In this document: piece by piece, positions 49,154-62,500 of the stretch | Position numbering within the stretch: position 1 is the stretch's first letter | Layout: each line of letters begins with the position of its first letter | Source: Sorghum bicolor | Lineage: Eukaryota; Streptophyta; Magnoliopsida; Poales; Poaceae | Assembly: GCF_000003195.3 (NCBI RefSeq) | Contig: NC_012870.2 | Coordinates: 50,851,388 to 50,915,387, forward strand | Direction of reading: 5' to 3' | Length of the DNA: 64,000 nt | Made by a program: the position numbers and the translations under genes | Notes under the pieces: model-generated | Database searches by the model: none | What the model was told of the DNA's origin: nothing | Seen by the model: the letters and a program-made list of their open reading frames with translations, nothing else

Positions 49154-50187
49154 GAGGTGTTTGCTTAGGCTTACAAGAATGTCAAGTATGTCAAAGTGCC
49201 AAGAGAGTCATCCTAGAGATGACTACCACGTATTTATAAGCCTCTCTATTGATAGTCCTGAACGAATGTCAACAATATACCTTCAATTAATGCACAACAT
49301 AATGGCACAAGAATTGTTAAAGCATAGTTATAGGGATTATTCTAACAAGTTCCACAAGATGTGTTGTTCTCACTTTTTTGTAGGATTATTGATATTTTAC
49401 CACATAAAAATACCATAAATGATGAAAATAGAGCACATCATTATGAAGAGCTCGTCAAGATGATCAAAACAGACATATCATTTGCTATATTTTGAGTCCG
49501 AACAAGAGAGTCCCCGATGGATACGACTAAGAGTCCTCTGGAATGTTTCGGAAGAATCACCAAACAAGAGTTTTACAGACTAACATGACAATTTCCATAG
49601 CTTTGGTGATTTGTGAATTTTTAGGGATAAAAACAGAATAATCCAAGGAAGAGTAGGAGCCAAGAAACAAAACAAAATCACGTCAAAATTCTGCAAGAAT
49701 TGATGGGAAGGTTCCAGAGGACACCAAAAGACACCAGAGCAAAGGAGAAGGTGACCTGGCTCTGAGCCAGGCCAGCCGGCTTGCCTGCTAGGTGGGGCTG
49801 GCTAGCCCAGATGGGTCCCACCTATCGTCCAACTTTGCATGATGGTTTTTAACAGGTCTCTATGACGCATCTTGACCATTGTTTTAAGTCAGTTTGATCC
49901 AAGGGCTACGGTTCACCCCCACCGGACTATATAAGCAGGGGTAGACCCCCCTGAGGCATCAATGGTCAGATATCTCATTAATTGATCTCTCATTAATTCA
50001 GAAGGCTAGAGAGAAAACCTAGAGTTTCCATGGAAAGATTAGAGCTCCACTTCAAGTTTAGGGATAGATCTAGTTAGATATAAGTAGAGTTGAGCGCGGC
50101 CTAGGATTCCAGATCGATGTCAGGAGATTTGGTAATATTTATCATTATATCTTGTAATTATGACTTTGTGCTACTTCAATATTATTA

Positions 50188-52639
50188 TGTTCTTGTTTAT
50201 TCTTGATGGATTATGAGGACGCTACGCTAGCTAAAAACAAAAAATTCGACCTCATAAACCAAGATCAACTGCTAGTTATAGATCACAGGATTACCACTAG
50301 ACGCGAAGGTGTAGTGGAAGTGACTCAGTGTAGTCGTGCACGTAGTAGTAGTGCTATGCAGTTGCATGGTCATTTGTCATGTCAATCCCACTCGTGCGGT
50401 TTGTCCTTGTGCTCTAGATGTAGTACCTCTAAGGTATCCCACACATACTGTGAAGAAGCGTTGCACCTCCAAACTGCTAGGTCCTCGAGGAACAATAGGC
50501 GCGAGTGTGGGTGAGCGGCAGCGGCTGCCAAATGATGTGTGTCAACCCTAGCCGCCCCTACCCTCTCTTTTATAGGCATCTCCTAATCAAGTCTCGAGTT
50601 GGAGGCCCAATTAGAAAACCCTAAGCCTTGTCTAATTCGGGTCCAACCCGAATTAGGCTTCCAGCCCCTTAAGCGTGTGAGCCTATGGGTTCACATACAT
50701 ATAGACATGAGCCAAGTACTCCTACTCGCCTAATAGTTGACAGTGGCCTCTAGCAAGGCGTGACAACTCCTATATGCATGCAAAGATCATATCAGATGAA
50801 CCACTACAAAACACATACATGTTATTCTCTTGCCACATGATATTTGGTCCAACTCATGGGTTAACACTTAACCCAAGCATGGCCATGCATTTGTTGATCC
50901 AATCACTTAAGTGATCCAGTGATATCTCTCTCTCACATAGAGAGGGGCAAGTTCCATCTTGATTATCTATGTCTCATAGTATGTTTCCCGACAAACCTGA
51001 AGACCAACTATCCTATTATGGAGTAGCGTTTAATACTCTCTAAGTAGGTTGTTTCATATTTTGAGAACATATGACAATCTCAGGTCTAAGGACATAACTT
51101 ACATGATGCATAAATAGATAATAAGAACATCTCATGTTGGGTCAGTCTAGCCCTATGTCATACATGTGCCCACATTATTAGTTTGACATCACTATATCTA
51201 TGACTTGTGAAACATAGTCATCAACTAATACATGTGCTAATCTAATATTCATGTGTCTCCTCACATGAACTTTGATCAAGGACAACTTTAGAATAACCAT
51301 ACAAGTAAAAGATTTTCACAAACAATTCACATAATTTTCAAACAATACAAGTTTGTCTATAATGGATATTTATTGAACTCATAATATATGTCATGGATAC
51401 AATCATAATATCATCAGCTTTAAGATTACCTCTATGGTATAAATTAATTGCACCCTAATAATGATTATAATCAGATTATCCGCAAGCGCACAGATATATA
51501 CTGATCAACACTACACCAAGATTAACCCAGTTTTAATATCGAATCCAAAGGAATAGTAGGTGATTTATGACTTAGCCTATAATTTATTAATCTACGGGGG
51601 CACAAACAATCTAGAAACTATTGATGATGAGAAAATACTAATGTAATCTTGTTCCAATAACCGGTAAACTTTGTATAGTATCGTCTTATCAGGCAAGTAA
51701 CCTGAATATGGGAAGAATCAGAGTAATCCCCTATCAGGCACCTATAAGCCTATCAATCCTATCAATGGGAAATAGACTACAGAGGAATCAATGCAGCTAT
51801 AAAGTCACCTACGTGAACTACCACTGTCCGGGTGATCAGGGGACATTCACAAGCAACCATAGCCCAGACACCTCGTCTACGCTACGAATCACTACTCTGG
51901 CCTAGGAGCTACCCAAATCATAGTACTCAATATAATATGAGCTGCAAACAAAGAACGAATACAAACAAGTTGCTAGTACCTCAGAACACGGTTCTAGGCG
52001 AGGGAGCCGAATCTAGACAAATACAGCTCCTAAGGAAGCTCCGATTGGCCGGGACTCCTCCAAATCTCTACTCCTCTACTCTATCTCTCTCTAATCTCTA
52101 TCTTGATTGCTAGCCTAGATCTAGTGGATCTCTATCTAATGCTCTGACTCTTCATCTCTTGATTTGGCCTCCTCCAGGGAGGTCTTGCATTCTATTTATA
52201 GCCTGGTGGGGTGAAGACGCGCTGTTGGATCAAACCGACTTAACAACCGGTCGAGATGGCTCCTCAGAGGCGGTGGAGAAAGCTTCCAGAAGGGGGGGAG
52301 CAAACTCTAGCAGCAGGGGGCCGACCGGCGCTAGGGTGGGGTCGGCTGGCCCCACCTGGCGGCTGCTGGCTCCCCCCATGCGTCGGGTGTCTTCTAGAGT
52401 GTTCCTAAATCCTCTGGTGTCATCCTTCCATCGCGCCTAAGTTTCGTGGCCAATTAGCATCTAAATCCCTCTTTTCAGCACTTTCTAAAATAATCCTGGA
52501 AAACACATAATATACAAACTCATGAAAATCGTCAGTGATAACCCTATTCTAGTAGATATTCATTTATAGTGGAGAAAAAAATGCTAATAAATTTTGTAAG
52601 TTAACAAGTGTCAACAACCTCTAGGGCATATTCCCAACA
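50188..52639 (-). mobile_element. Solo LTR, family B (Angela-like), interrupted by LTR A'
   Basis: Inserted in A2 with an ATTA target duplicate (50184-50187 and 52640-52643). On the minus strand it starts TGTTGGGAATATGCCCTAGAG, as in Angela/BARE-type Copia LTRs. It carries GCCTATAAAAGAGAGG (about 50563-50578), then ends at 50188. After removal of A' the LTR is about 1.26 kb. Confidence 0.75.
51433..52616 (-). mobile_element. Solo LTR, family A, copy A', inside LTR B
   Basis: About 1.18 kb, minus orientation, starting TGTTGACACTTGTTAAC and ending in ATACCATA. Flanked by ACCTC (51428-51432 and 52617-52621; the match can be read as the 7-mer ACCTCTA). It shares with A1 the segment from GTGCTGAAAAGAGGGATTTA through GGGGCCAGCCGACCCCACC-like sequence to GGCTATAAATAGA. 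Confidence 0.8.
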
Positions 52640-54384
52640 ATTATGCTCTTAGCTTATTCTAGTTTTGTCTTTGATATAGTCTTGATTGATAATAAGTTTA
52701 GACATATGCTCGTAGAGCGCCTAGTTCAACTTCGGATTGGATTAGGTGGTAGAGGTAATGTAGACATTGTGTCTAGACTATATTTACCTACGAATGCACC
52801 TTATGTGGTAGATCACAGATGTAACAACTTTGTTGAGTCCTATGTAGTCCACTCCTTGAATCTAGGACAAGTAGAACTCGATTGCATGGGGATGGACTGC
52901 TATGTTCTTGAATTTCCTAAAGTAATGTTCCTATTGTTTAGATGGAAGATTTATTTTGCTATAAATGATAAAGAGTAGAATAAAAGCCCTCAGACTTACT
53001 AGATAGGACGTAAACCTACGAATTAAAATCTCTAATCGTATCACTTTATTCTACTTTACTTGATCCTACAAGTCATCTCTAATTATGGATTCCCTATCAA
53101 TATCTCATTATCATTTTTATCACCATTATCTGCCTTACCCCTGTTTAGATAGAAGTGATTAACTGATTTGTATATAGAGTATGTGTTTGTAATTCTTATA
53201 GCCATATCAATTTTCTCTTCTAGACCCCTTCTAGAAGCTCCCAGTGGTAAAATTATAAATAACGATACCTGGAACTTTCCTAGGTGAAATGCTACAATGG
53301 GAGTATTTTATTTGTGTGCTTATGAATAACTTTTATTTCATATTTTATAAGTGCCATGATTATAAGTACAACCACATTTTTTACGTCGTGTTAGAGATGA
53401 CAAACTAGTGAGTGCGGCGTAAGAGATGCCAACACTCTCAAACAAAGAGAGCCGTTTGCTCTCTATCCTCATATAAATCGACGCTACTAGACATGCTAGT
53501 TAGACTGATCGGACATAGGCTCCCAGCATGTGGTCCACAGATTGCTGCCATGTGTCCTCTGCCTTTCAACATCACGTGTTAGATCTCAACGGTCAAGTTC
53601 TCATCAGACATTCTTCATAAGATGACTAGACTCTGGACCCAAGGTCCGATCGCTACTTAGAGAGCTCCAAAAATGTGATTTTTCCACCAAATGTGTCCAA
53701 TCCCTAGTGCACTGACTTAGTCTAGTGTCAGGTCCTTCCTCTTATCCATGCATGCAAAGCCATGTCACCACAACCTGACAATCAACAATGATCCGCTAGA
53801 GTCTGGCTGCATGCGTCTGATCTAGGTTAGAGAGTGACTAGGCGCATAGACACAACGTCTGATACTTACCCTCATGAACAATCTTTGAGTGTTGATGGAA
53901 AACACTGACTAGATGCATGACCAGTCTCCAGTCCATTCGACGCTAGTGTCCAGTCAGTGTTTCTTAGCGAGAAACACATTCGCGACTTCACCATCTTCCC
54001 AACCCTTGCTCAAATGTTCTAACCACCAAGTGTATCACCTTGTAAATGTGTGTTAGCACATTTTTACAAACATTTTTCAAGGGTCAATGTTAGCACATTA
54101 GGTCCCTAATGCATATGCTCGCACCTAGTGGCACTTGATAATCGCTTTAGCCATGAATTTCCCCTCTTTATAGTATGACTATTTATCCTAAGTGTGATCA
54201 CACCCTCTATGGTGTATTGATCACCAAAACGAATACCCTAAGTTATACCTTCATCAACCAGGTTTTGTTTTTCTCTTTCTTCTTTTCCAAGTTGAGCACC
54301 TGATCATGTTGTGATCATCACAGTCATCACCATGATCATCTCTAGCTCCACCACTTGGCATGGAACCATCATTACATGTCTACA

Positions 54385-55224
54385 CAGTGGCGGAGGGAAG
54401 GGGGGGCTGAGGGGGGCCTGGCACCCCCCAACCTTCCCATAAATCCCTTAATACACCCCGTAATTAGATGCTTAATTGTATAATTAGTTAGTTAAGGATA
54501 TTATATGTACTAACAATTTTATTCTTATTTCACATTAGTCTCTAATATATAGTTTCTTATACATATAAAATCTAGATCTTTCTAATATTTTCTTCATATC
54601 TTTTATTTTTTATTATTGTCTATCAAACATTAGTTTGTCCCCTACCACACACTCTAATTAGCTAGTCAATTGAAAATCAGTGTTTACCTTGTTTAATCCT
54701 TCTGAATTGATCTCCAACAATGGGATCTATATTATTTAGCATTAGTCTTTCTATTATCTCTCTTATCTCCTATATTTCTATCATTATTCATCTAAAGTCT
54801 AAATGGCCATTTTAGCCCATGTACTCAACTTTTAAACACTAACAATGGAATGGTGTTTCCGTTTAACCTTCTATTTAAATGATCATTTTACCCATTTAAG
54901 TGATCGTCTTGTTTGAGGCTAAACAATATGTAACTGATTGTTTGCCATTTGATATTAGGATCTAGTACTAATTAATTTTGCCCCACTTAATTAGTTGTTT
55001 TTATTGTGGTTCTTTTCCAGGCCAAAGAAATAGATTGATCAGGTGAAGGTTAGATGCTTCAGACTAATTAAATTTCACTTTATTTCTAGTTTTTCTGTTT
55101 TTTTACTGCAACGCAAACGTTTATTTTGGTGTTATATACATCTTTGCCATGTAATATTTTTACACATATGATTGTTCTTAGTTTGCACGGCCCCCCCTAT
55201 GTTCAAATCCTGGCTCCGCCCCTG
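54385..55224 (-). mobile_element. hAT-type non-autonomous element
   Basis: 840 bp with ends CAGTGGCGGAGG and GGCTCCGCCCCTG and a perfect 8-bp duplicate TGTCTACA (54377-54384 and 55225-55232). No transposase reading frame. The right 295 bp, reversed, match the element at 63703. Confidence 0.92.
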
Positions 55225-55294
55225 TGTCTACACACTCAGCATTAGGATTAGTCCCTAGGTTTCATCAATTATCTAAAACAAACTAGGGCTTCCA

Positions 55295-56879
55295 ATTTTG
55301 GATATGATTTCTTGGATGCGAGCTTTATGAGACTTCTATTGGAAATCCTTTTTCCACAATACTCATCCTCGTCGTCACTATTTTAGTGTGTTGCTGGCTT
55401 CTTCTTTTTCTTTTTGGACCCACACTTCTTATTCGAATTTTTAGTTACACTTTGGTTTTTTGAACAAAGGTTTGCTGTTGGATTTATCCTATCTTCTTTC
55501 TCTCCACCTGCTTCTTTAACACAACCAGTTCATTTTCTTCATCACCTACCCTTCCAAGACTATCATTTAGCCTCATGTGGTAGAATGATAACCATAAGGA
55601 TTAGGCACCAATATCAATTGAATGGATCAACTAGGCCTAAGGGGGCAGAGTGGCTAGTCCCTAAAGATTCAAAACAAACTATGAAATTAAAATATGGATG
55701 AGAGGTGTGGTTTTAATCGGATATCCATCATTCAAGGCCTCTAGGTGAAGCAATAAGATATTTCCATGTGTAACCTACAACAACAAATGTCTTGTACAAG
55801 TAGACTAGGGATTCCTTCCAAAAGTCAACCACACACTAGCACGAGGATGTATAGGACAAAAGAACATGAAGAGACATAAGATTCAACCCAAGGTTCGAGC
55901 AATCCACAAAGGAATGTCTACATCCTTAATGTTGAGAAAGCCTCTAGGGCTTGGTTCATTCTCCTATCCACTTCTCAACCAATTCACCAAGATCAAGTTT
56001 GAGTTCTTACTAGAATAGTTGGAGTGCTATAGACTTCCTGGAGCACTCTACAAAAAGGATGGATGCTTCAATCGCGCAACTCCTTGATAGATTGGATTCC
56101 ACAAATTCAATAGTAACAAACTCAAACTCATGCCTTGAAGGAGTTTGTGAATGTTCAATATGATCAAAATTGACTTCTTGCGCTCAAATCTCTTACCCCA
56201 AGATTTCCCACTCACATACACTCTCCAAATCTCAAATCCTACAAGTTGAGCTCAACGGGGTGGACAAGAGGGAGGAATGACTACAATGGATAGATTGCCT
56301 CAAAGTGGCTAAAGAGTTATAAGGGAGGGAAATGGGATTATCAGATATCCAAAAACTTGCCATTATTGTGGAGGTGCATGCACTATTGTGTCTCTGGTCA
56401 GGTGACTAGATGTTCAGTCCTAGACACAAAAACATGCATAGAATGAACACCAAACTGGACCTCTAGCCAGAGACATATGTGTGATGAACTAGACATAATT
56501 CACAAATCGGACCATATGTCTGATGAACTAGACAAAAACCCCAAATCGGACCTGACACCTAAAACATTATTCCCACCAGACCTCCGCTCCGGACCAAATT
56601 CCTGGCCCCTATGTGATAAAATCAGCACTGTAAGACCAAGAATGAGTTAGTATCTTATAAATTTATGTTTGAGATCCTCGATCTCTGAGCATGGATACAC
56701 CTACAAGAAGTGTGAACTTGAATCTCGCTTTATAGTGTCATGCATTTTCTATAGCTCAACATCAAAATAGAAAGACATTTAATCCTTCTACTCTTCTTTC
56801 CATATGTCGTATCTCATCTCATAAAGGAATAGGGGGGGGGGGCTTGGGGTTCGATAATTGTTAACAAATTTATTTCATA
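55295..56879. other. Degenerate repeat-derived spacer
   Basis: No intact gene. At 56400-56600 there are repeated ATCGGACC / GATGAACTAGACA motifs that look like a decayed version of the motif array seen in LTR C. Confidence 0.4.
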
Positions 56880-57369
56880 CTTCATCTGTCCATGAAATAA
56901 TCAATTCCTAGAATCCGTGTCACTCCAAACTTTTAAAAGTTTGACAAACTTTATAGAAAAGAGTAATAACATCTATGACATAAAATGCACATCTTATAAA
57001 AATATATTCTATGATAAATCTAATGATACTAAGACCTTGTTTAGTTGGCAAAATTTTGGGATTTTGGGTACTGTAGCACTTTCGTTTGTTTGTGGTAAAT
57101 ATTGTCTAATCATAAACTAATTAGGATCAAAAGATTCATCTCGTGATTTACAGGCAAACTGTGTAATTAGTTTTTGTTTTCGTCTAAATTTAATACCCCA
57201 TGCATGTGCCGCAAGATTCGATGTGACGGAGAATCTTGAAATTTTTTGCGAAATAAACAAGGCCTAATTTGATACCATAAATCTTAACATTTTTTCTATA
57301 GATTTGGTCAAAGTTCAAAAAATTTAACTTAGTATAACTCTGGAATTGATTCTTTCATGAACGAGGGAG
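56880..57369. mobile_element. Stowaway-type MITE containing another MITE
   Basis: The left end CTTCATCTGTCCATGAAATA and the right end, reversed, CTCCCTCGTTCATGAAAGAA form a Stowaway-like inverted repeat of about 28 bp, flanked by TA on both sides (56878-56879, 57370-57371). Without the inner MITE it is about 255 bp. Confidence 0.82.
57033..57264. mobile_element. Harbinger-like MITE nested in Stowaway
   Basis: 232 bp, starts GACCTTGTTTAGTTGG and ends AAATAAACAAGGCC, flanked by TAA on both sides (57030-57032, 57265-57267), as for PIF/Harbinger elements. It shares its core with the copy at 11871. Confidence 0.85.
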
Positions 57370-57371
57370 TA

Positions 57372-58485
57372 CTTCATACTTGTATAGCCTTTCGAAGCGC
57401 TTAGTACGAGTGTTACCTCTTTAACTGTTTGTCATTAATTAGTCCACTAAAACCTAATGCAAAGGTAGATGCACTTTTCTAGTGCATTTATCTGAACTAT
57501 AGATTTTAATATATTTTCTGTAAATTTGATCAAAATTAGAGTATTTTGACTTTGATAAAGCTGATATAAACTATAATTTAGAATTTTTTTTAAACGATCG
57601 GAAAACTATAATTTAGAATAGATAGCGTAGTTGAAAAAGAAACTGCATGCCTGCGGTATTATCACTGACAGTAAAAATGATGGCATATTATATATATATG
57701 CTTGAGAAACCATGGCCGGGGGCCCGGGGCCGACTGCCTTTGTATATACGGTGCTGTGGTCGCTGCCCTGGAGATGATGTATTATATGTATACTCAAATC
57801 AAACAAGCTAAGCCTTGTATTATATATCATTCCGGTCCCCCTATTAGTGTATTATTATTTATCTGATTCCGTCTCACGAAACGGACCGTAGTTTGGCTTA
57901 AGAAGGCCGACTTCATATATACACAGTACGTAGTACGTGGCAGCTGATCATGTGGCTGGCTGGCGTGTCGAGCTGGAAGAAGAAATGTCTAGTGTGTACG
58001 TGTCCGTGCTGCACATAACTACGTACTACACAGTAGCAGTAGTGGGGCATCGACGAAACCGGCCTGGCACGCCGTGAGACAAGGCTCTTTTTTGCCGATG
58101 ACTTGGAACTCATCAGTTTCACGGCGTGCAGTCTGGATGCTAACCTAGAGGAGACAGGTGCCCACGCATCGTAATGATGGGAAGCAAGGGCATCAGCAGA
58201 GCAAAAAGAATCTAGGCCCCTCAGCTCCACGTTAGCGAATGAAAACCCCTATTCCAGGCATGCTCGCTAGCACATCGATCTGAAGGGAACTTGGAACGTG
58301 TTCATGTCCTCCACTCGATCCTGTTGTTACGCAACGACGACCGCCCGCCGGCTCTGTTGGAGCTTCTTCAATTCGTTCGTTCGGTTCGTACATCAAGGAT
58401 AATTTTTGTTCATTATTCATCTTAGTTTCAGGTCGTCATTTTGCAAACCCTGAAGATTGTAGTAGCTAGATGTTCTAGTGAATAT

Positions 58486-58540
<55 letters not shown>

Positions 58541-59506
58541 GCTAAGCTTATAAGTAGCTAGCTCTTGGTTTGCCAGATCGACTATCCAAACAAGAAGAAA
58601 GAGGGAGAGAGCAGTGCATTGGAGCGAGGACCGGATGGCATGGAGAGCAGAGAACCGCATCATTGCGAGCGAGCGTGTTATCAGCTTTTGAGACAAGTGC
58701 AATGCCATTTAATTTCCTCCTTGTTTATCTTTCTTGGACTTGTCCGCCGGCCTCTGCGGAGTCCGGAGTCGAGTAGCACCCACCCCACCGTGGAGCATCT
58801 CGCGCGCGCGCGGCCTCCGCATCTATCCAATGATCCGTGCCAATGCCATTGCCATGCATGCTCCAAACTCCAAAGGCACTTTGCACACATGGAGAGACCA
58901 GTGACGACGACGACGCTAACACACTCATGCCTTGCACGCAACAGCTAGCCCGTCACTCACTGGCACCGGGCCCGGAGGCATGTCTGTGGGCCCTCTTGCT
59001 ATTCATGAAGGGGGTAGGGCCCAAGCGTCAGCAAGGGAGGGTCCACGGTAGTCCAGGCGACGAGCGAGGCAGGACCCCCGGGGCCACGCACGGCGGCATC
59101 GATCGCGTCCTCCTGGAGTAGCCGCCTAGGGCGGGGGACATTCCTTCGCTGCGCTCGCCACAGTGTCTCCGCTTTCCCTGCTCTCTTTTGGCCCTTTCGA
59201 TGCAAATGCTTGGAGCAAGTAGAATTTGTTGTTCCTCGAGCCTACACCGTTTAGATTCCGCAGAATATATTTAGCGCCCACAACCACGCAACACACTGCA
59301 ACTTGCCCACTTTTATATTTTCTGGCACAAACAGATTACTAGTATTATTAGTTGCTTCTTGCAAGGGGTTTTAGCTTTTCTATCCCAAAGATCTGTGTCA
59401 AACCATGAGTACCAAAACTTAGTTACACAGATGATTTTTATGATCGCCTACCTTCAAATACTCTTACATTTTATGATTTGTAGCTTATAAAGTAAAAAAA
59501 ATTTAA
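57372..59506. other. Spacer with microsatellite, no gene supported
   Basis: It contains (TA)n at 58489-58538. The small open frames at 57913-58230 and 58565-58948 have no domain. Confidence 0.45.
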
Positions 59507-59575
59507 GAGTTTGACACAAATGATTTTTAGAAGGCAGACGATCATAAAAATCATTTGTGCCAAACTCTTAATCAC
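59507..59575. repeat. Perfect-looking inverted repeat (hairpin)
   Basis: AAGAGTTTGACACAAATGATTTT is followed after about 20 bases by its reverse complement (AAAATCATTTGTGCCAAACTCTT, one mismatch). A diverged form (CACAGATGATTTTTATGATCG) lies just upstream at 59427. Confidence 0.8.
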
Positions 59576-62500
59576 ATTCCTTGATCAAAACTTCTGGAAC
59601 CTATTATTCTGAGAACTATCATAAAAATCCACCACGTCTCTTATTGTCGTGACTCTCTCCTGCATCTCTGCCCTATTCCCCTTCCCTGGTGAAGCCCTCA
59701 GCACGGCATGGCTCCCCTCCCTAGCGCCTATCCTAGCTGACGTCCATCTCTAGCTCGCCAATGCTCGGCCTGTGGGCAAGGCTCATGCAATGCGGCTCCC
59801 CTCCTTATTGCGAGGCACTCGACAGTGCCACATCTCCCTTCCTTATGTCATGGACCTCCCCATGATATCTCCGATGCTCATCACCACCCTCCCCCACGCC
59901 ACATAACTCAATCATTTGAAACAACAATGGGTGTAACTAGCCGAATGACAGGTGGGTCTTATATGTCAGTATCTACTAGAATGGATTGAGGGCTATTGTT
60001 GGAGTATATGCAAAAAAAAATCCCTCAAGAGTAGGGGGATCCATCAAATCAAAAGTAGGGGTCCTAATTTGAGGGCTCCTAGACACCGTTTAGAACCTTA
60101 TAGAGCAAGACACATATTCTAGGATTTTGACTTGACCCTAGTTATGAGTCTCCTGTTTTAGCTATGGATTATGTTGTTGCAACGTCTTCCACCACCAAGT
60201 GTGGCACTACTTTGCTACTAGTGTAGTGTCTTGTGTTGGGGGTAGGAGTATAAAATGTCTGGGAGAACACAAGTGAAATCCCAAAGAGTTAAATGTTTAA
60301 TTAGCACACGAACTTGGCAAGTGGATGTACTGGGATGCATCACTTGCAAAATAGTTATCATCTAGTTCACAATCTTGGCTTGTGGGTGTACAATTCATCA
60401 TAAAGATGACATGTGAGCAAAACTTGATACACCACTAACATGATGTCGTAGGTAATTTGATCTGGAAGCTAATAGGGTAGCTGATGTGCTTATACTAGTC
60501 AAGACAAGGGGGAAGAGTGAGCTAGGGGAAATAACCAAGCCCCTCATTTATTTCCTAATTATTTAGCCCTCACATACAAGACAAGACATGCGAGGGTTTA
60601 GGTGAATCGAGGAAAGACAAACGACTATGCCCCCAGCGCAATTCTCAATCCTGAGAAGAGTAGTTGCATGAGTATGCAGGCACTTGGTTTAGGGATTTGG
60701 GGTGTTGGGGAAGAAGACATCATGTAATTTACAGAATTATGAGAGGATAATGAATAAAATGCAAAGATGATAATGGCATACACACAAGCGCTAGGTCAGC
60801 TACCAATGTGCCATTTTTCTTTCCTATATCATGTTCATACGTAGTTTTTCACCCACCTACCAAGTTATTGAACTCTCAAATGATTAAGAGAGATGATGTA
60901 CTTAAGTGCACACACATGCCAAGTTCATATTCTATTTATGCATATAAATCAAATCCCAAACCTAGAACTTGTTAGGGGCCTTTTTATTTGTTTTCTGATC
61001 AAACAACACTAATAATGCCTCTTTGCTGATATAGTAGAGTACAAGCAAGTAGTGCTAGGAGGGTGGATATAGAAACAACAACAAAACTTTATTGTCGGCA
61101 ACAACAATCATGCACAAAACAATCACCATCACTCCCCACTACAACCATAGGACACTCAAATTGCAATCCTCGGTCACACATCAAGCCTTCTATATTGCCG
61201 AGATACTCGACACAAATGTGTGGTCCGTGAATACCATAGTCATGGCTTCATATATTCAAAAATTGAGATAGAACATACCACACCACACAGAAAAGGTTTC
61301 CGCTATGTGGGGGCCATCGTTGTACTACCCTTGTAGCTACACAGACCCTATCCAACGAAAGCATACCACTAGATGTAGACTTCTCACAAAGCTATTGCGT
61401 AGTCGCCACCATGAGACCACAACACATGATGACCTCAACAAATTCGCCCTTGTAATCCACACCTCACTCTCATCACCTCGAAAGATACCAAAGAACATGG
61501 AGGCCTCACAATATCTGCCGCTACACACCATGTTAAGAATCTCCAATAGTCACTAGGTCAAATAGTTCACACGAGACCTCAGTGGCGCCATGCGTGACTT
61601 TCGACCTACAATTCATGGTGTCGTGCCACTGCATCTTGGACTAAAAAACAGATCAAACCATGATAGCACGTATCTAGCCACAGGCCTCCTAGATCCACCT
61701 CCTCAACTTGCATTTGTCATTGCCTCTATCTCTACCCATGCAGCCCTTGCAAGTGTCGCCATCGTTGCCAAGGACAACATGGGTGAGCACTGCCTTGACA
61801 AGGAAGCAATAGAACCTAGTGGCATCAAACCCCATCCATGCACGCGGCCACCTCTGAACCACCAAAAGCTCCACTCTGGCGCAATTTTGGTCGTAACAAG
61901 TCATCGCCCATGTATAGATTTGATCCTGACAGACAAACTCTAGGCCTGAGCCCCGTCACCACTTTCCTAGCAAGCCGCATGGGCCTCTAGCAGTGGCGAG
62001 GCACAAAAGAGGGAGTGTGGGGCACTAGGGTTGGGGTGTGTGCCTAAGTCGCCCACACGAAAGGCGATCCGGGAGGCAAAGGGACTCAACCTAAGGTGAT
62101 AGATGTTGGGAGCCATTTTATTTGAGAAATGGGTTATTTGGCAATGTCAAGCATATATGTTTGAAAGTAATTAGATTATCTAGCTTATCATGAATACATG
62201 TGTTACAAGTTCCTTTGCATGGTTGAAATTTGAATAGAAAGTGTCAATCTTGTTGATCTCAAATGAAAGGTGCCAATGTGAATATGAAGTTTGTACCTTT
62301 TTTATTTGAAGTGAAATAAAGTCACAAAACTAGAAGTTCAATTTTTCAGTCCTAGTATAAAATTGAAATTTTGCTTGGATCCTGATCAAAGTGAAGTTCC
62401 TGAGAGTGAAGGTCTCTCTCTCCCTCTCTCTTGATCGGGGAGGTTTCTCTCTTTTGGGGAATATAATGTAGGTTAGAGTCCTAGAGATAAGTATCTACTC

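Larger units (their letters stand above)
49247..53434 (+). mobile_element. Solo LTR, family A, copy A2, interrupted by LTR B
   Basis: Flanked by perfect CTCTC duplicates (49242-49246 and 53435-53439). The outer pieces, 49247-50187 and 52640-53434, match copy A1 in order, including TTTGGTAATATTTATC..., GAGCGCCTAGTTC, and the end GTGTTAGAGATGACAA...GCCAACA. The first base pair of the terminus is TA instead of TG. The TATA-like GGACTATATAAGCAGGGG is at about 49924-49941. Confidence 0.8.
46508..55294 (-). mobile_element. Solo LTR, family C/D, copy D, interrupted three times
   Basis: On the plus strand it begins TGAAAGGTCTCAATATGGC and ends CTAGGGCTTCCA, that is, an LTR in minus orientation. Its pieces are 46508-47270, 49154-49246, 53435-54384 and 55225-55294, which join to about 1.86 kb, close to the 1.88 kb of copy C. 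Flanks are CTTTT and ATTTT. Inserts are LTR C, LTR A2 (with B and A' inside) and a hAT MITE. Termini TGAAAG/CTTTCA and the CTATTCACCCCCCCTCTAGCC tail resemble large Copia (SIRE/Maximus-type) LTRs; the superfamily is inferred. Confidence 0.8.

Noticed and set aside
58070..58180. LFFADDLELISF on the plus strand, resembling a LINE RT active site
   Set aside because: No neighbouring RT motifs in any frame; too short to separate from chance.
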